A stretch of DNA of 64,000 nucleotides from Malikia sp. (GCF_028687635.1 NZ_JAQTZS010000004.1:1-64000); one strand, 5' to 3'. Counted from the first letter of the stretch, positions 18,657 through 28,213 are shown. The notes: generated from the letters alone by a model not told the origin. Translations and numbers: made by a program.

Positions 18657-19055
18657 ATGGCGCGCATCGAATGGGTCAGCGCCCGGCTGGCGATCTGGGG
18701 CGCCTGGCGGGCCAGGCGCGAGGACAGCGGCCTGGGCTTCCCGAGCACCAACATCCTGCTGAGCCTGGGCGGTGGCGGCGCCGGCGGCTACCGCGAGACC
18801 GTGGTTCCGATCAACGAGCTCGAAGCCGCCGAGACCGACCGCGCCGTCGAGTCGCTCAAGCTGGTCAAGTCCCACCTGTACCTGACGCTGCAGCACATCT
18901 ACGTCGGCAACACCGGGATCCGGCTGTGTGCCCAGCGCATGCGGCGCGCTGAGTCGACCATCAAGGCCCAGCTCGAGCAGGCAGATGCCGAGATCGCGCG
19001 CTGGTTCGATGCCAAGCGCGAGGCGGCCGAAGCCAAAAGGAGTTTTACTCCTTAG
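18657..19055 (+). CDS. Putative late-gene regulator (HTH, sigma-70 region 4/antiterminator-like)
   Basis: MARIEWVSARLAIWGAWRAR...VESLKLVKSHLYLTLQHIYVGNTGIRLCAQRMRRAESTIKAQLEQADAEIARWF; position before HNH/terminase. Confidence 0.55.
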   Translation: MARIEWVSARLAIWGAWRARREDSGLGFPSTNILLSLGGGGAGGYRETVVPINELEAAETDRAVESLKLVKSHLYLTLQHIYVGNTGIRLCAQRMRRAESTIKAQLEQADAEIARWFDAKREAAEAKRSFTP

Positions 19056-19163
19056 ACTTTGTTGGTACATTTCAGGCAAGCTGTGCAGTCGGTGTGTCCA
19101 ACGCCTGCCGCACATTCTGCCCCGCAGTGGTTTCCGCTGGCGGGGCTTTCTTTTTCTACCCCC

Positions 19164-19523
19164 ATGCTCAAGGCTGCACCGCGTCCCTGTACCCATCCTG
19201 GCTGCGGTGTCCTGGTGCGCGATGGATCGGGCCGGTGCGACAAGCACCCGAGGCCTGAGTGGTCCAAGCCTGTTACTGCGACAAAGCGCGTGACAGGGCG
19301 AAAGCTTCAGGCTATGCGCGCTGCATTGTTTGCCCGTGAACCTTTGTGCACTGAGTGCAGCAAGCATGGGCGTGTGACTCTGGCTACTGAGCGCGATCAC
19401 ATCAAGCCGCTGGCTGAGGGCGGTGCTGATGATGACAGCAATATTCAGGGACTGTGCCATTCATGTCACGAAAGCAAGAGCCATGCAGAGGCTCTGCGCG
19501 GTAGGCATCGAGCTCGCCGGTAG
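19164..19523 (+). CDS. HNH endonuclease
   Basis: CTECSKHGRVTLATERDHIKPLAEGGADDDSNIQGLCHSCHESKS. Confidence 0.88.
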   Translation: MLKAAPRPCTHPGCGVLVRDGSGRCDKHPRPEWSKPVTATKRVTGRKLQAMRAALFAREPLCTECSKHGRVTLATERDHIKPLAEGGADDDSNIQGLCHSCHESKSHAEALRGRHRARR

Positions 19524-19606
19524 TGGGGGAGGGGGCATGAAAAGTCTGCAGCCCATTAGCGGAAACCGGAACCCATAAGAGCATTTTTGTGCGCGCAGGT
19601 TTTGAA

Positions 19607-19621
19607 GGGGGGGGTACCCCC
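19607..19621. other. Candidate cos region palindrome
   Basis: GGGGGGGGTACCCCC between HNH and terS; palindrome GGGGGTACCCCC 19610-19621. Confidence 0.4.
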
Positions 19622-19656
19622 AAAGGCCTGATCCTGATTCACCCGAGGACATCATC

Positions 19657-20229
19657 ATGACTGGATCCCGCGGGCCGCTTCCAAAGCCTGCGGCCCTGAA
19701 ATTACTGGAAGGCAACCCCGGCAAACGCGCGCTCGACATGTCGGCGGGCGTCAATCCGCGTATCGAGATCCCGACAGTGCCCAGGCACCTGGGACCCGAA
19801 GCGCGTAAGGAGTGGAAGCGCATCACGCCCTTGCTGGAAGAGCTGGGCCTGATCAGCGGCCTGGACCGAACCGCCCTGGCGCTGTACTGCCAAGCGGTGG
19901 GCCGGCTGGCCGAGCTCGAGACCGCATTCAACGGCCAGGTCGCGCGCCTGGTCGAGCAGGAAGGCATTGACTATGCCGATGCGGTCTACCGTGCAAGTCA
20001 CGCGATCACGCCCAGCGGCTACGCGCAGCAGAGCGTGATGGTCCAGCTGATCAAGAGTCATCGGGAGCAGGTCAACCGCTACCTGATGCACTTCGGCCTG
20101 AGCCCAGCCGCGCGCGGCCGAGTGCAGGCCAGCAACTACGTGCAGCCGACGCTGCCCGGCATCGATGAGAAGCCCCATGCGCAAGCCAACGGCTTCGCTC
20201 GCTTCGCCGTGGTTGGGGGTGGGCGTTGA
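19657..20229 (+). CDS. Terminase small subunit (P27 family)
   Basis: MTGSRGPLPKPAALKLLEGNPGKRALD... P27-type N-terminus. Confidence 0.92.
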   Translation: MTGSRGPLPKPAALKLLEGNPGKRALDMSAGVNPRIEIPTVPRHLGPEARKEWKRITPLLEELGLISGLDRTALALYCQAVGRLAELETAFNGQVARLVEQEGIDYADAVYRASHAITPSGYAQQSVMVQLIKSHREQVNRYLMHFGLSPAARGRVQASNYVQPTLPGIDEKPHAQANGFARFAVVGGGR

Positions 20230-21908
20230 GCAACCGCTACGTCGAGGCCGCACAGGCCTACAGCCGCGCCGTCGTGGCCGGCGAGATCCCGGTTTGCAAA
20301 TGGACCCAGCTGGCGGTCGAGCGGCAGCTGGCCGACCTGGCGCGCCCCGCTGGACCTGACTGGCCATGGGTGTTCAGCCCCGAGGCGGCTGAGCGGCCGT
20401 GCGCCTTCATCGAACTGCTGCCGCACACCAAGGGCAAGTGGGCGCGCGAGCGCCGACTGATCGAGCTTGAGCCGTGGCAGTGCTTCGTCATCACGACCGT
20501 TTTCGGGTGGGTGCACCGCGAAACTGGCCTGCGTCGTTTCCTGGAAGCGTACGAAGAGGTTGCGCGCAAGAATGCAAAGAGCACCAAGGGCTCTGGCCTG
20601 CTGCTGTACATGCTGGCAGCCGATGGCGAATACGGCGCCGAGTGCTACACCGCTGCCACTACCCGCGACCAGGCACGCATCGTGTTCGACGATGCCCGCG
20701 TCATGGCTGAAAGAACGCCTGACCTGCGCACCTGGTTGGGCGTGGCCATCATGCAGCACAGCCTGACGGTTGCACACACCAGCAGTAAGGCCGCTCCGCT
20801 GGCCGCCGAGGGAAGCACGCTTGATGGCCTGAACGTGCATTTCGCGCTGCTGGATGAGCTGCACGCTCACAAGACCCGCGCCGTCTACGACGTGATCGAC
20901 ACCGCCCGCGGCGCGCGCGAGCAGTCGCTGCTGTGGACCATCACTACTGCCGGAACCGACCGATCTGGCATCTGCTACGAGCGACGCACTCACATCACCC
21001 AGATCTTGAACAAGGTGGTCGTAGACGAGCGTGTGTTCGGGATCATTTACACCATCGACGATGGTGATGATCCTTTCAATCCAGCAGTGTGGCCCAAGGC
21101 TAATCCGAATTTTGGCAAGTCGGTGTTGCCGGATGACATGGAGGCCGCCGCCCGCAAGGCCAAGGCGATGCCGTCGGCGCTGAACAACTTCTTGACCAAG
21201 CGTCTGAACGTCTGGGTGTCGGGCGAGTCGCCCTGGATGGACATGCGCGCCTGGGAGCGCTGCGCCGACCAAGCGCTGCGCGACGTCAGCGCCTATTCCG
21301 GCCAGGGCGTCAAGGTCTGGGCTGGCCTGGATCTGGCCCAGAAGAAGGACTTTGCCGCACTGGTGTGCGTGTTCGAGCTCGACGGCAAGTGGCATGTGTG
21401 CGTGCGTCTGTACCTGAACGAGCTGGCGATTCAGGAAAGCGGCAACGCGCACCTGAGTGGCTGGGCCCGCCAGGGATATGTGACGGTCACCGATGGTGAC
21501 ATCACCGACTTTGACGTGGTGGCCGAAGACATGCGGCAGCTGTGCCGTGATTTCGATGTGCAGGAGATTGCCTTCGACCCGGCGCTGAGCATGTACTTCG
21601 CGGGAAAGCTGATCGAGGAGGGCTTGCCGCTGGTGGAAATCACCCAGCGGTCGCTGTTCTTCACACCGCCGCTGATCCAGGTCGAGAACCTGGTGCTGGA
21701 AAAGAAGCTGGCCCACGACGGCAACCCGGTCATGGGCTGGATGGTGTCGAACCTGGTGGTGAAGGAAAGCAAGTTCACCGAGCTCAAGTCGCCCACCAAG
21801 GAGCGGCCTGAAAACAAGATCGACGGTCCGATCGCCATGTTGATGGCGCTGGGCCGGGCGCTGGCAAGGCCCAGCAGTGAAAAATCCTTCTGGGAAATCG
21901 AATCGTGA
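20226..21908 (+). CDS. Terminase large subunit
   Basis: ELEPWQCFVITTVFGW...RRFLEAYEEVARKNAKSTKGSGLLLYML...LDELHAHKTRAVYDVI. Confidence 0.95.
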   Translation: MSNRYVEAAQAYSRAVVAGEIPVCKWTQLAVERQLADLARPAGPDWPWVFSPEAAERPCAFIELLPHTKGKWARERRLIELEPWQCFVITTVFGWVHRETGLRRFLEAYEEVARKNAKSTKGSGLLLYMLAADGEYGAECYTAATTRDQARIVFDDARVMAERTPDLRTWLGVAIMQHSLTVAHTSSKAAPLAAEGSTLDGLNVHFALLDELHAHKTRAVYDVIDTARGAREQSLLWTITTAGTDRSGICYERRTHITQILNKVVVDERVFGIIYTIDDGDDPFNPAVWPKANPNFGKSVLPDDMEAAARKAKAMPSALNNFLTKRLNVWVSGESPWMDMRAWERCADQALRDVSAYSGQGVKVWAGLDLAQKKDFAALVCVFELDGKWHVCVRLYLNELAIQESGNAHLSGWARQGYVTVTDGDITDFDVVAEDMRQLCRDFDVQEIAFDPALSMYFAGKLIEEGLPLVEITQRSLFFTPPLIQVENLVLEKKLAHDGNPVMGWMVSNLVVKESKFTELKSPTKERPENKIDGPIAMLMALGRALARPSSEKSFWEIES

Positions 21909-23122
21909 ATTTGTTTGCGCGCCTGTTTGGGCGGAAGTCCTATGCGATCAGCGACCTGGTCAAGGACTTCGGTCTGTCCGCGCCGGTCAAGTCCGGGGTA
22001 CGGGTGGGCCGTGTCCAGGCGCTGCAACTGTCGACCGTTTTCAGCTGCCTGCGCGTGCTGGGCGAGGGCGTCGCGCAGGTGCCGCTGAAGCTCATGCGCA
22101 AGCAAGGCCGCGACCTGGAGTCGGCCACCGACCATGACCTGTACGACATCCTGGCGCACCAGCCCAACGGCTGGATGACCTCGTTCGAGCTGCGAGAGCT
22201 GATGGTCTGGCATGCCGCCCTGTGCGGTGCTGGCCACTGCTTCATCAACCGAGGTACCGGCGGACGGATCCTTGAGCTGATTCCGCTGCAGGCTGGGTCG
22301 GTCGTGACCAAGCAGTTTGCCGATTACAGCTTGCAGTACACGGTGTCGGCGCCGAGCGGCGCGCAACAGGTATTCCCGGCCGAGTCGATCTGGACCGTGC
22401 GTGGCCCGAGCTGGAACGGCTTCGAGGGCCTTGAGGTGCTGAAGCTGGCCCGCGAGGCCATCGGCCTGAGCCTGGCCGCCGAGGAACATCACGCGCGCGT
22501 GCACAGCAACAGCGCGGCGCCGTCGGGTCTATACAGCGTGGACGGCCAGCTGACGCCCGACCAGTACAAGGCGCTTCGGACATGGCTCGACAACGAGTTC
22601 ACCGGGCTGCAAAACATTGCGCGCCCCATGATTCTGGATCGCAACGCCAAGTTCACACCGTATGCGTTCAAGGGCGTGGACCTGCAGCACCTGGAGACGC
22701 GCAAGTTCCAGATCGAGGAGGTCTGCCGCTTCTTCCGTGTCATGCCGATCATGGTCGGCTACAGCGACAAGGCCGCTACCTACGCCAGCGCCGAGCAGAT
22801 GTTCCTGGCCCACCTGGTGCACACGCTGATGCCCTGGTACAGCCGGATCGAGCAGTCGGCCAATGCCAAGCTGCTGAGCCGGCCCGAGCGCAAGGCGGGC
22901 CTGTACGTGAAGTTCTACGAGCGCGGCCTGCTGCGCGGCGCGATGAAGGATGAGGCCGAATACCTCTCGAAGCTGGTCGAGCGTGGCGTGCTGACCCGCA
23001 ACGAGGCGCGCGAGCTGATGGAGCGCAACCCATTGGACGGGCTGGACAAGCCCCTGACCCCGATCAACCTGACAGCCGACCTCAGCCCGGTCGAGCCCCC
23101 GCAAGGAAACGCGAATGCGTGA
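21905..23122 (+). CDS. Portal protein (HK97 family)
   Basis: VFSCLRVLGEGVAQVPLKLMRKQG...HPNGWMTSFELRELMVWHAALCG-type portal sequence. Confidence 0.95.
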   Translation: MNLFARLFGRKSYAISDLVKDFGLSAPVKSGVRVGRVQALQLSTVFSCLRVLGEGVAQVPLKLMRKQGRDLESATDHDLYDILAHQPNGWMTSFELRELMVWHAALCGAGHCFINRGTGGRILELIPLQAGSVVTKQFADYSLQYTVSAPSGAQQVFPAESIWTVRGPSWNGFEGLEVLKLAREAIGLSLAAEEHHARVHSNSAAPSGLYSVDGQLTPDQYKALRTWLDNEFTGLQNIARPMILDRNAKFTPYAFKGVDLQHLETRKFQIEEVCRFFRVMPIMVGYSDKAATYASAEQMFLAHLVHTLMPWYSRIEQSANAKLLSRPERKAGLYVKFYERGLLRGAMKDEAEYLSKLVERGVLTRNEARELMERNPLDGLDKPLTPINLTADLSPVEPPQGNANA

Positions 23123-23747
23123 CTATCTCGACATCCCTTTCAAGATCAAGGCCGTCAGCGAAGACGGCCTTTTTTCTGGCTACGGCTCGGTCTTCGGCGT
23201 AGTCGACAGCTACCAGGAAGTAGTCGCCAACGGCGCCTTCAAGGAAAGCCTGGACGCCCGCACGCCGTCGCTGCTCTGGCAGCACCGCAGCGGCGAGCCG
23301 ATCGGCGTCTACACCACGGTCAAGGAAGACAACATCGGCCTGTATGTCGAGGGCAAGCTGGCCCTCAAGACCGCGCGCGGCGCCGAGGCCTACGAGCTGC
23401 TGAAGATGGGCGCGATCAGCGGCCTGTCGATCGGGTTTGTGACCCGCGAGGACAGCTACGACCGCGTGACGGGCGTGCGCACCTTGAAGAAGGTGGACCT
23501 GTGGGAAGTGTCTCTGGTGACCTTTCCGGCCAACGACGCCGCGCGCGTGGCCAGCGTCAAGTCGATCGAATCCATCAAGTCTTTGGCGGATGCCGAAGCC
23601 TACTTGCGAGAGGCAGGCGGGCTCGGCAAACGCGAAGCCGTGGCCATGCTGGCCCGGATCAAGTCCCTGCAGGGTCGGAGTGAGTCCGATGGGCTGGGCG
23701 AACTGAAGGCGCTGATCCAGCGCAATACCTCCCTGTTGACATTTTGA
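23115..23747 (+). CDS. HK97 family prohead protease
   Basis: FKIKAVSEDGLFSGYGSVFGVVDSYQEVVANGAFKESL...ISGLSIGFV. Confidence 0.95.
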   Translation: MRDYLDIPFKIKAVSEDGLFSGYGSVFGVVDSYQEVVANGAFKESLDARTPSLLWQHRSGEPIGVYTTVKEDNIGLYVEGKLALKTARGAEAYELLKMGAISGLSIGFVTREDSYDRVTGVRTLKKVDLWEVSLVTFPANDAARVASVKSIESIKSLADAEAYLREAGGLGKREAVAMLARIKSLQGRSESDGLGELKALIQRNTSLLTF

Positions 23748-23759
23748 AGGACGCACATC

Positions 23760-25124
23760 ATGCAATTCATTGGTAAGCACCTCTCCCGCAAGCACCTGAC
23801 CGTTGGCCTGCTGGTCGCAGTCGCCCTGGCCTCTGCAGCTGGCAACGCATTGGGCCTCGGCCTGATGGATCCGGCCTGGCTGGCCGGCCTGGGCGCGCTG
23901 GCCATGGCCGGCGAGCTCGAGATCAAGGACATCACCAAGCTGCTGACCGAGCAGGGCAAGGCTTTCGAGGAATTCAAGAAGGCCAACGACGATCGCCTGC
24001 AGGCCAAGGCCGATGGCAAGGCGGTCGGCGATTTCGAGGCCAAGCTCGGCAAGCTCAATGAAGTGATGGACGCCATCAAGGAGCAGGTCAAGGAGATCGA
24101 GAAGAAGGCCGGCCGCCCGGGCACTGGTGGTGATGTCGATCCGGCGCGCGCCGAGCACAAGCAGGCCTTCAAGCAGTTCCTGCGCAAGGGCGATGACTCC
24201 AACCTGGCCGCGCTGCAGGCCAAGGCCTACAACATCACCACCGACGCCGACGGAGGCTATGCCGTGCCCGAGGAGTTGGACCGCGAGATCCTGGGCCAGC
24301 TGGTCGACGTGTCCCCGATCCGCGAGATCGCCAACGTCCGCACCGTCTCGACCAGCGACTACAAGAAGCTGGTCAACATCCGCGGCACCGCCAGCGGCTG
24401 GGTGGACGAAGACGACGCGCGCAACGCGACCGCCGGCAGCTCCATGGCCCAGGTCACGCCGTTCATGGGCGAGCTGTATGCCTACCCGCAGGCGACCCAG
24501 CAGATGCTGGACGACGTGTTCTTCAACGCCGAGCAGTTCATCACCGATGAATGCGCGACCGAGTTCGCGCGCGCCGAGGGTGCGGCTTTCGTGACCGGCG
24601 ACGGCGTCAAGAAGCCCAAGGGCTTCCTGGCCTACGCCACGGCTGCTATGGCCGACAGCAGCCGCGCTTTCGGCACACTTGAGCACCTGGTGACCGGTGT
24701 GGCGGGTGGCTGGGCCGCCAGCAACCCGAGCGACATCCTGATCGCGCTAACGCTCAAACTCAAGGCGGGCATGCGTGCCAATGCCCGCTGGGTCATGAAC
24801 AAGGGTCTGCTCGGCGAAGTCCGCACCTTCAAGAACTTGGAAGGCGACTACATCTGGCGCCCGGGCCTTGAAGCCGGCCAGCCCGACCGCCTGCTGGGCT
24901 ATGCCATCACCGAAGCCGAGGACATGCCGGTCAAGGCCGCTTCGAGCCTGTCGCTGGCGTTTGGCGACTTCAAGCGCGGCTACACCATCGTCGACCGCAT
25001 CGGCACCCGCATCCTGCGCGACCCGTACACCAACAAGCCCTACGTCGGCTTCTACGTGACCAAGCGCGTCGGCGGCATGGTGGTCGACAGCCAGGCGATC
25101 AAGCTGCTGAAGTTCAGCGCCTGA
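23760..25124 (+). CDS. HK97 family major capsid protein
   Basis: Delta-domain coiled coil followed by AYNITTDADGGYAVPEELDREILGQL... Confidence 0.95.
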   Translation: MQFIGKHLSRKHLTVGLLVAVALASAAGNALGLGLMDPAWLAGLGALAMAGELEIKDITKLLTEQGKAFEEFKKANDDRLQAKADGKAVGDFEAKLGKLNEVMDAIKEQVKEIEKKAGRPGTGGDVDPARAEHKQAFKQFLRKGDDSNLAALQAKAYNITTDADGGYAVPEELDREILGQLVDVSPIREIANVRTVSTSDYKKLVNIRGTASGWVDEDDARNATAGSSMAQVTPFMGELYAYPQATQQMLDDVFFNAEQFITDECATEFARAEGAAFVTGDGVKKPKGFLAYATAAMADSSRAFGTLEHLVTGVAGGWAASNPSDILIALTLKLKAGMRANARWVMNKGLLGEVRTFKNLEGDYIWRPGLEAGQPDRLLGYAITEAEDMPVKAASSLSLAFGDFKRGYTIVDRIGTRILRDPYTNKPYVGFYVTKRVGGMVVDSQAIKLLKFSA

Positions 25125-25173
25125 TGAACCGGGCCCGGCCGCTGTTGCGGCTGGGTCCATCAAGGAAACCCCC

Positions 25174-25437
25174 ATGAAGCTCAAGATCACCAAGGACTTT
25201 GCCTTTGCACACCGCGGCTGCGACGTGGTCCAGTACCAGGCCGGCACCGAAGTCGAGACCGACGACCAGGAACTGATCAACGTCGCGCTGGCCGAGAAGT
25301 GGGCCAGCAAGGCCCGCCAGCCGCGCGACAGCAAGGCGACTGACGCGCCGGAACAGGTCGAGCAGTACGTCGAGGCCAGCAAGGCGACTGACGCGCTCGA
25401 CCAGGCCGGCCTGGATCTGCCGCCTTTGGCCGCCTGA
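25174..25437 (+). CDS. Hypothetical head-region protein with internal repeat
   Basis: 87 aa; SKATDA encoded twice by a 20-bp direct repeat. Confidence 0.7.
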   Translation: MKLKITKDFAFAHRGCDVVQYQAGTEVETDDQELINVALAEKWASKARQPRDSKATDAPEQVEQYVEASKATDALDQAGLDLPPLAA

Positions 25438-25454
25438 CCGGATAGCACCGCGCC

Positions 25455-26027
25455 ATGACCACTACCCGAATCACACAGCCGGCCAGCGAGCCGATCACGC
25501 TGGCCGAGGCCAAGGCCCATCTGCGTCTGACGCACGACGATGAGGACCTGCTGGTTAGCGCCATGAGCAGCTCTGCCCGCGCGGCCTGCGAAGACCGTCT
25601 GCAGCGCACGCTGATCACCAGCAGCTGGAAGCTGACTTTGCCAGCCTTCCGGCCTGTCATCTATCTGCCCATGGGTGATGTGCAGAGCGTGACGGCCGTG
25701 ACCTACAAGGACCAGGCTGGAACCACCCAGATCCTAAGCCAATCGGCCTACCAGTTGGGCCGGCTGAACGGGCAGCCGCTGCTGATGCCTGCCCCCGGTC
25801 AGAGCTGGCCTGCCACGCTGACTGGTGTGATCGAAGCGGTGGACATCGAATATCTAGCCGGTTACGGCGACACGGCAGACAAGGTACCGTCTCCGATCAA
25901 GGCCTGGATCCTGCTGGCCCTCGGCGACTTGTTTGAGAACCGGCAGGCCACCAACATCGGCAGCAGCGTGAACCGGCTGTCGTTTGCTGATGGGCTGTTG
26001 GATACCTACAGGAATATCTTGCTATGA
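25455..26027 (+). CDS. Head-tail connector (gp6-like)
   Basis: ITLAEAKAHLRLTHDDEDLLVSAMSSSARAACEDRLQRTL. Confidence 0.88.
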   Translation: MTTTRITQPASEPITLAEAKAHLRLTHDDEDLLVSAMSSSARAACEDRLQRTLITSSWKLTLPAFRPVIYLPMGDVQSVTAVTYKDQAGTTQILSQSAYQLGRLNGQPLLMPAPGQSWPATLTGVIEAVDIEYLAGYGDTADKVPSPIKAWILLALGDLFENRQATNIGSSVNRLSFADGLLDTYRNILL

Positions 26028-26353
26028 GCCTGACCGATCGCCTGCGGCATCGCGTCCGCATCGAATCGCTGGCCGTGACACGCGACGCGTTCGGCGGCGT
26101 GATCGAGGCCTGGGCCCCGCTGCATGACAGCGTACCGGCCGAAATCGTGCCGCTGAGCGGTCGCGAGTTCCTGGCCGCCCAGGCCACGCAGGCCAGCGTC
26201 ACGGCGCGTATCACGGTGCGCTACCTGCCGGGCCTGACCGCGCTGATGCGCGTGGTGTATGGGGCCACTGTCTACAACGTCGAGGCCGTGCTGCCTGACC
26301 CGACCCTGCGGCGTCACCTGACGCTGATGTGTTCCACCAATCTGAGGAGCTGA
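26024..26353 (+). CDS. Head closure / head-tail adaptor protein
   Basis: MSLTDRLRHRVRIESLAVTRDAFGGVIEAWAPL. Confidence 0.88.
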   Translation: MSLTDRLRHRVRIESLAVTRDAFGGVIEAWAPLHDSVPAEIVPLSGREFLAAQATQASVTARITVRYLPGLTALMRVVYGATVYNVEAVLPDPTLRRHLTLMCSTNLRS

Positions 26354-26517
26354 TGATGGATGATGACGAACTGAAAGAACGCCTCGGGCGCATCGAGAGC
26401 CTGCTGCTCTTGCTGGTCAACGCGCTGCTTGATGACGACGGCGACGAGTCCGATTCGGAATGCTCGCTGGACGGCGACCCGTTGCCCGGTGAACGTGACC
26501 CGTCCATGCCTCTATGA
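26353..26517 (+). CDS. Small acidic hypothetical protein
   Basis: MMDDDELKERLGRIESLLLLLVNALLDDDGDESDSECSLDGD; start overlaps previous stop. Confidence 0.5.
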   Translation: MMDDDELKERLGRIESLLLLLVNALLDDDGDESDSECSLDGDPLPGERDPSMPL

Positions 26518-27011
26518 AAACCGAGACCGAAATCAGCGGCGCCGAGGGGCTGATCGAGTTGCTGCAATCGCTGCCGGCCGAACTGGTCAGCAAGGGCGGC
26601 GGCCCGGTGCGGCGCGCAGTGCGCAAGGGTGCAGTCCTGATCCGTGAGGAAGCCAAAGTGCAGATGATCGCGCGCGGCAACAGCCCTGGAAAGACCGGGA
26701 TTAACTATGCAACTGGCTTCGCCGCCAGTCACATCATCATCAAACGCAAGAAGCTGACCCAGATCAAGGGCGAGCGCTTCATCGTCACGGTGCGTCCCGC
26801 TGTCCATCCGGGCGGCCGGAAGTTTCGTGGCACGCCGTTGAAGGCCAACGATGTCGCGTTCATGCTGGAAGCAGGCACGTCCAAGCAGCCTGCCGAGCCC
26901 TGGATCCGGCCCGCCTTTGCGGCCAAGCACGAAGAAGCGGCGCAGGTCATGGTGACCGAGCTGCGTGCTGGTCTGGACCGAATCATCAAGAAGCTGGCCA
27001 AGCGACGCTGA
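26514..27011 (+). CDS. HK97 gp10-family morphogenesis protein
   Basis: GLIELLQSLPAELVSKGGGPVRRAVRKGAVLIREEAK... Confidence 0.85.
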   Translation: MKTETEISGAEGLIELLQSLPAELVSKGGGPVRRAVRKGAVLIREEAKVQMIARGNSPGKTGINYATGFAASHIIIKRKKLTQIKGERFIVTVRPAVHPGGRKFRGTPLKANDVAFMLEAGTSKQPAEPWIRPAFAAKHEEAAQVMVTELRAGLDRIIKKLAKRR

Positions 27012-27367
27012 TGCTGCCTCCGATCTACCTGATCCTGTCCCAGGACGCCGCGACAGCGGAGATCGTGGGCATGCGGATCTACCCCCACGCCGAGGCTCCG
27101 CAGGATGTCGCCCGTCCTTACGTGACCTGGTTCGTGGTCGCTGCGCCGCCCGACCTGGTGCTCGACGGCCCGCCGCCGTCCGACCGCTGGACGATCCAGA
27201 TCGATTGCTGGCACCCGACCAGCGCCGGCATCGTGCAGTTGACCAGCGCCGTGCGCAGCGCGATCGAGCAGCACGCCTGTGTCACCACCCTGTTCCTCAA
27301 CGGCCGCGAGCCAGAAACCGGGCTGTACCGCATGGCGCTTCAGCTCGATTACCTGCTGTCCCGCTGA
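27011..27367 (+). CDS. Tail completion protein (DUF3168-like)
   Basis: 118 aa MLPPIYLILSQDAATAEIVG...RPYVTWFVV. Confidence 0.8.
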   Translation: MLPPIYLILSQDAATAEIVGMRIYPHAEAPQDVARPYVTWFVVAAPPDLVLDGPPPSDRWTIQIDCWHPTSAGIVQLTSAVRSAIEQHACVTTLFLNGREPETGLYRMALQLDYLLSR

Positions 27368-27389
27368 TTCGTCCCCTGTTCAACCCCAT

Positions 27390-27412
27390 GCCCGCCTTGA
27401 GCGGGCTTTTTT
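27390..27412 (+). terminator. Intrinsic terminator inside the late operon
   Basis: GCCCGC-CTTGA-GCGGGC-TTTTTT, 14 bp before the tail-tube start. Confidence 0.85.
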
Positions 27413-27425
27413 GTAGGAGCTCCCG

Positions 27426-27896
27426 ATGAGCGTGAAAACCCAAGGCACCGAGCTGTTCTTTGCCGACAACAGCGCGACCATCCCGGCGATGGTCAAGATG
27501 GAAGCGCCGACCGGCATCACCGGCCTGGGCGGCGCGGCCGACCAGATCGACGTGACCGACCTCGACGTCACCACTGATCGCCAGTACGCGCGCGGCCTCG
27601 GAAGCCCCGGCCAGGTCAGCGTTCCGTTCATCATGAAACCGACGGCTGCCAGTCACAAGCGCCTGTTCGAGTTGAAGGCCAGCGGCGAGACGCTGAGCTG
27701 GCTGGTCTGCCTGTCCGACGGCACTACCGACCCGACCTACGCGGCCGGCGCGCTGACCCCGCCGGTTGGCCGCTCGTCGATCGCCTTCGCTGCCTACATC
27801 GCGGACGTGGCGCTTGACATCGCGACCAATGAAGTCATCCGCGGCACACTGACCCTGCAGCGCTCGGGCGCCGTCACCATGAACTGGAAGGTCTGA
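27426..27896 (+). CDS. Major tail tube protein
   Basis: MSVKTQGTELFFADNSATIPAMVKMEAPTGITGLGGAADQIDVTDLDVTTDRQYARGLGSPGQVSVPF. Confidence 0.88.
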   Translation: MSVKTQGTELFFADNSATIPAMVKMEAPTGITGLGGAADQIDVTDLDVTTDRQYARGLGSPGQVSVPFIMKPTAASHKRLFELKASGETLSWLVCLSDGTTDPTYAAGALTPPVGRSSIAFAAYIADVALDIATNEVIRGTLTLQRSGAVTMNWKV

Positions 27897-27898
27897 GC

Positions 27899-28213
27899 AT
27901 GCTAGACGAATCGCTGTTTGTCGGAACCGACCTGCATGAGCGCGAGGTCGAAGTGGCCAAGGACAAGCAGGTCAAGCTCTGGTTCAAGGAGTTGCCCGCC
28001 ATCGAGTTCATCCGCTTCTACACGCTCTCGACCAGCGATGACGAAATGGTGCGACTGGGGGCAGCAGCCCGGCTGATTTCTTCGTGCCTCGTCAACCCAG
28101 ACGGCTCGCCGGCCATGAGCTACGAGAAGGCCCTGACCCTCAAGAACAAGCCGCTGAACGCGATCTTCGCTGCCGTGCAGGAGGTCAACGGCAGCGCGTC
28201 GGGAAAGCCGTAA
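27899..28213 (+). CDS. Tail assembly chaperone (G-like)
   Basis: MLDESLFVGTDLHEREVEVAKDKQVKLWFKELPAIEFIRFY; ends with GGGAAAG slippery site. Confidence 0.85.
   Translation: MLDESLFVGTDLHEREVEVAKDKQVKLWFKELPAIEFIRFYTLSTSDDEMVRLGAAARLISSCLVNPDGSPAMSYEKALTLKNKPLNAIFAAVQEVNGSASGKP

Noticed and set aside
25124-25165. Hairpin after the major capsid gene (GGCCGC-TGTT-GCGGCT) as a terminator
   Set aside because: No T-tract after the stem.
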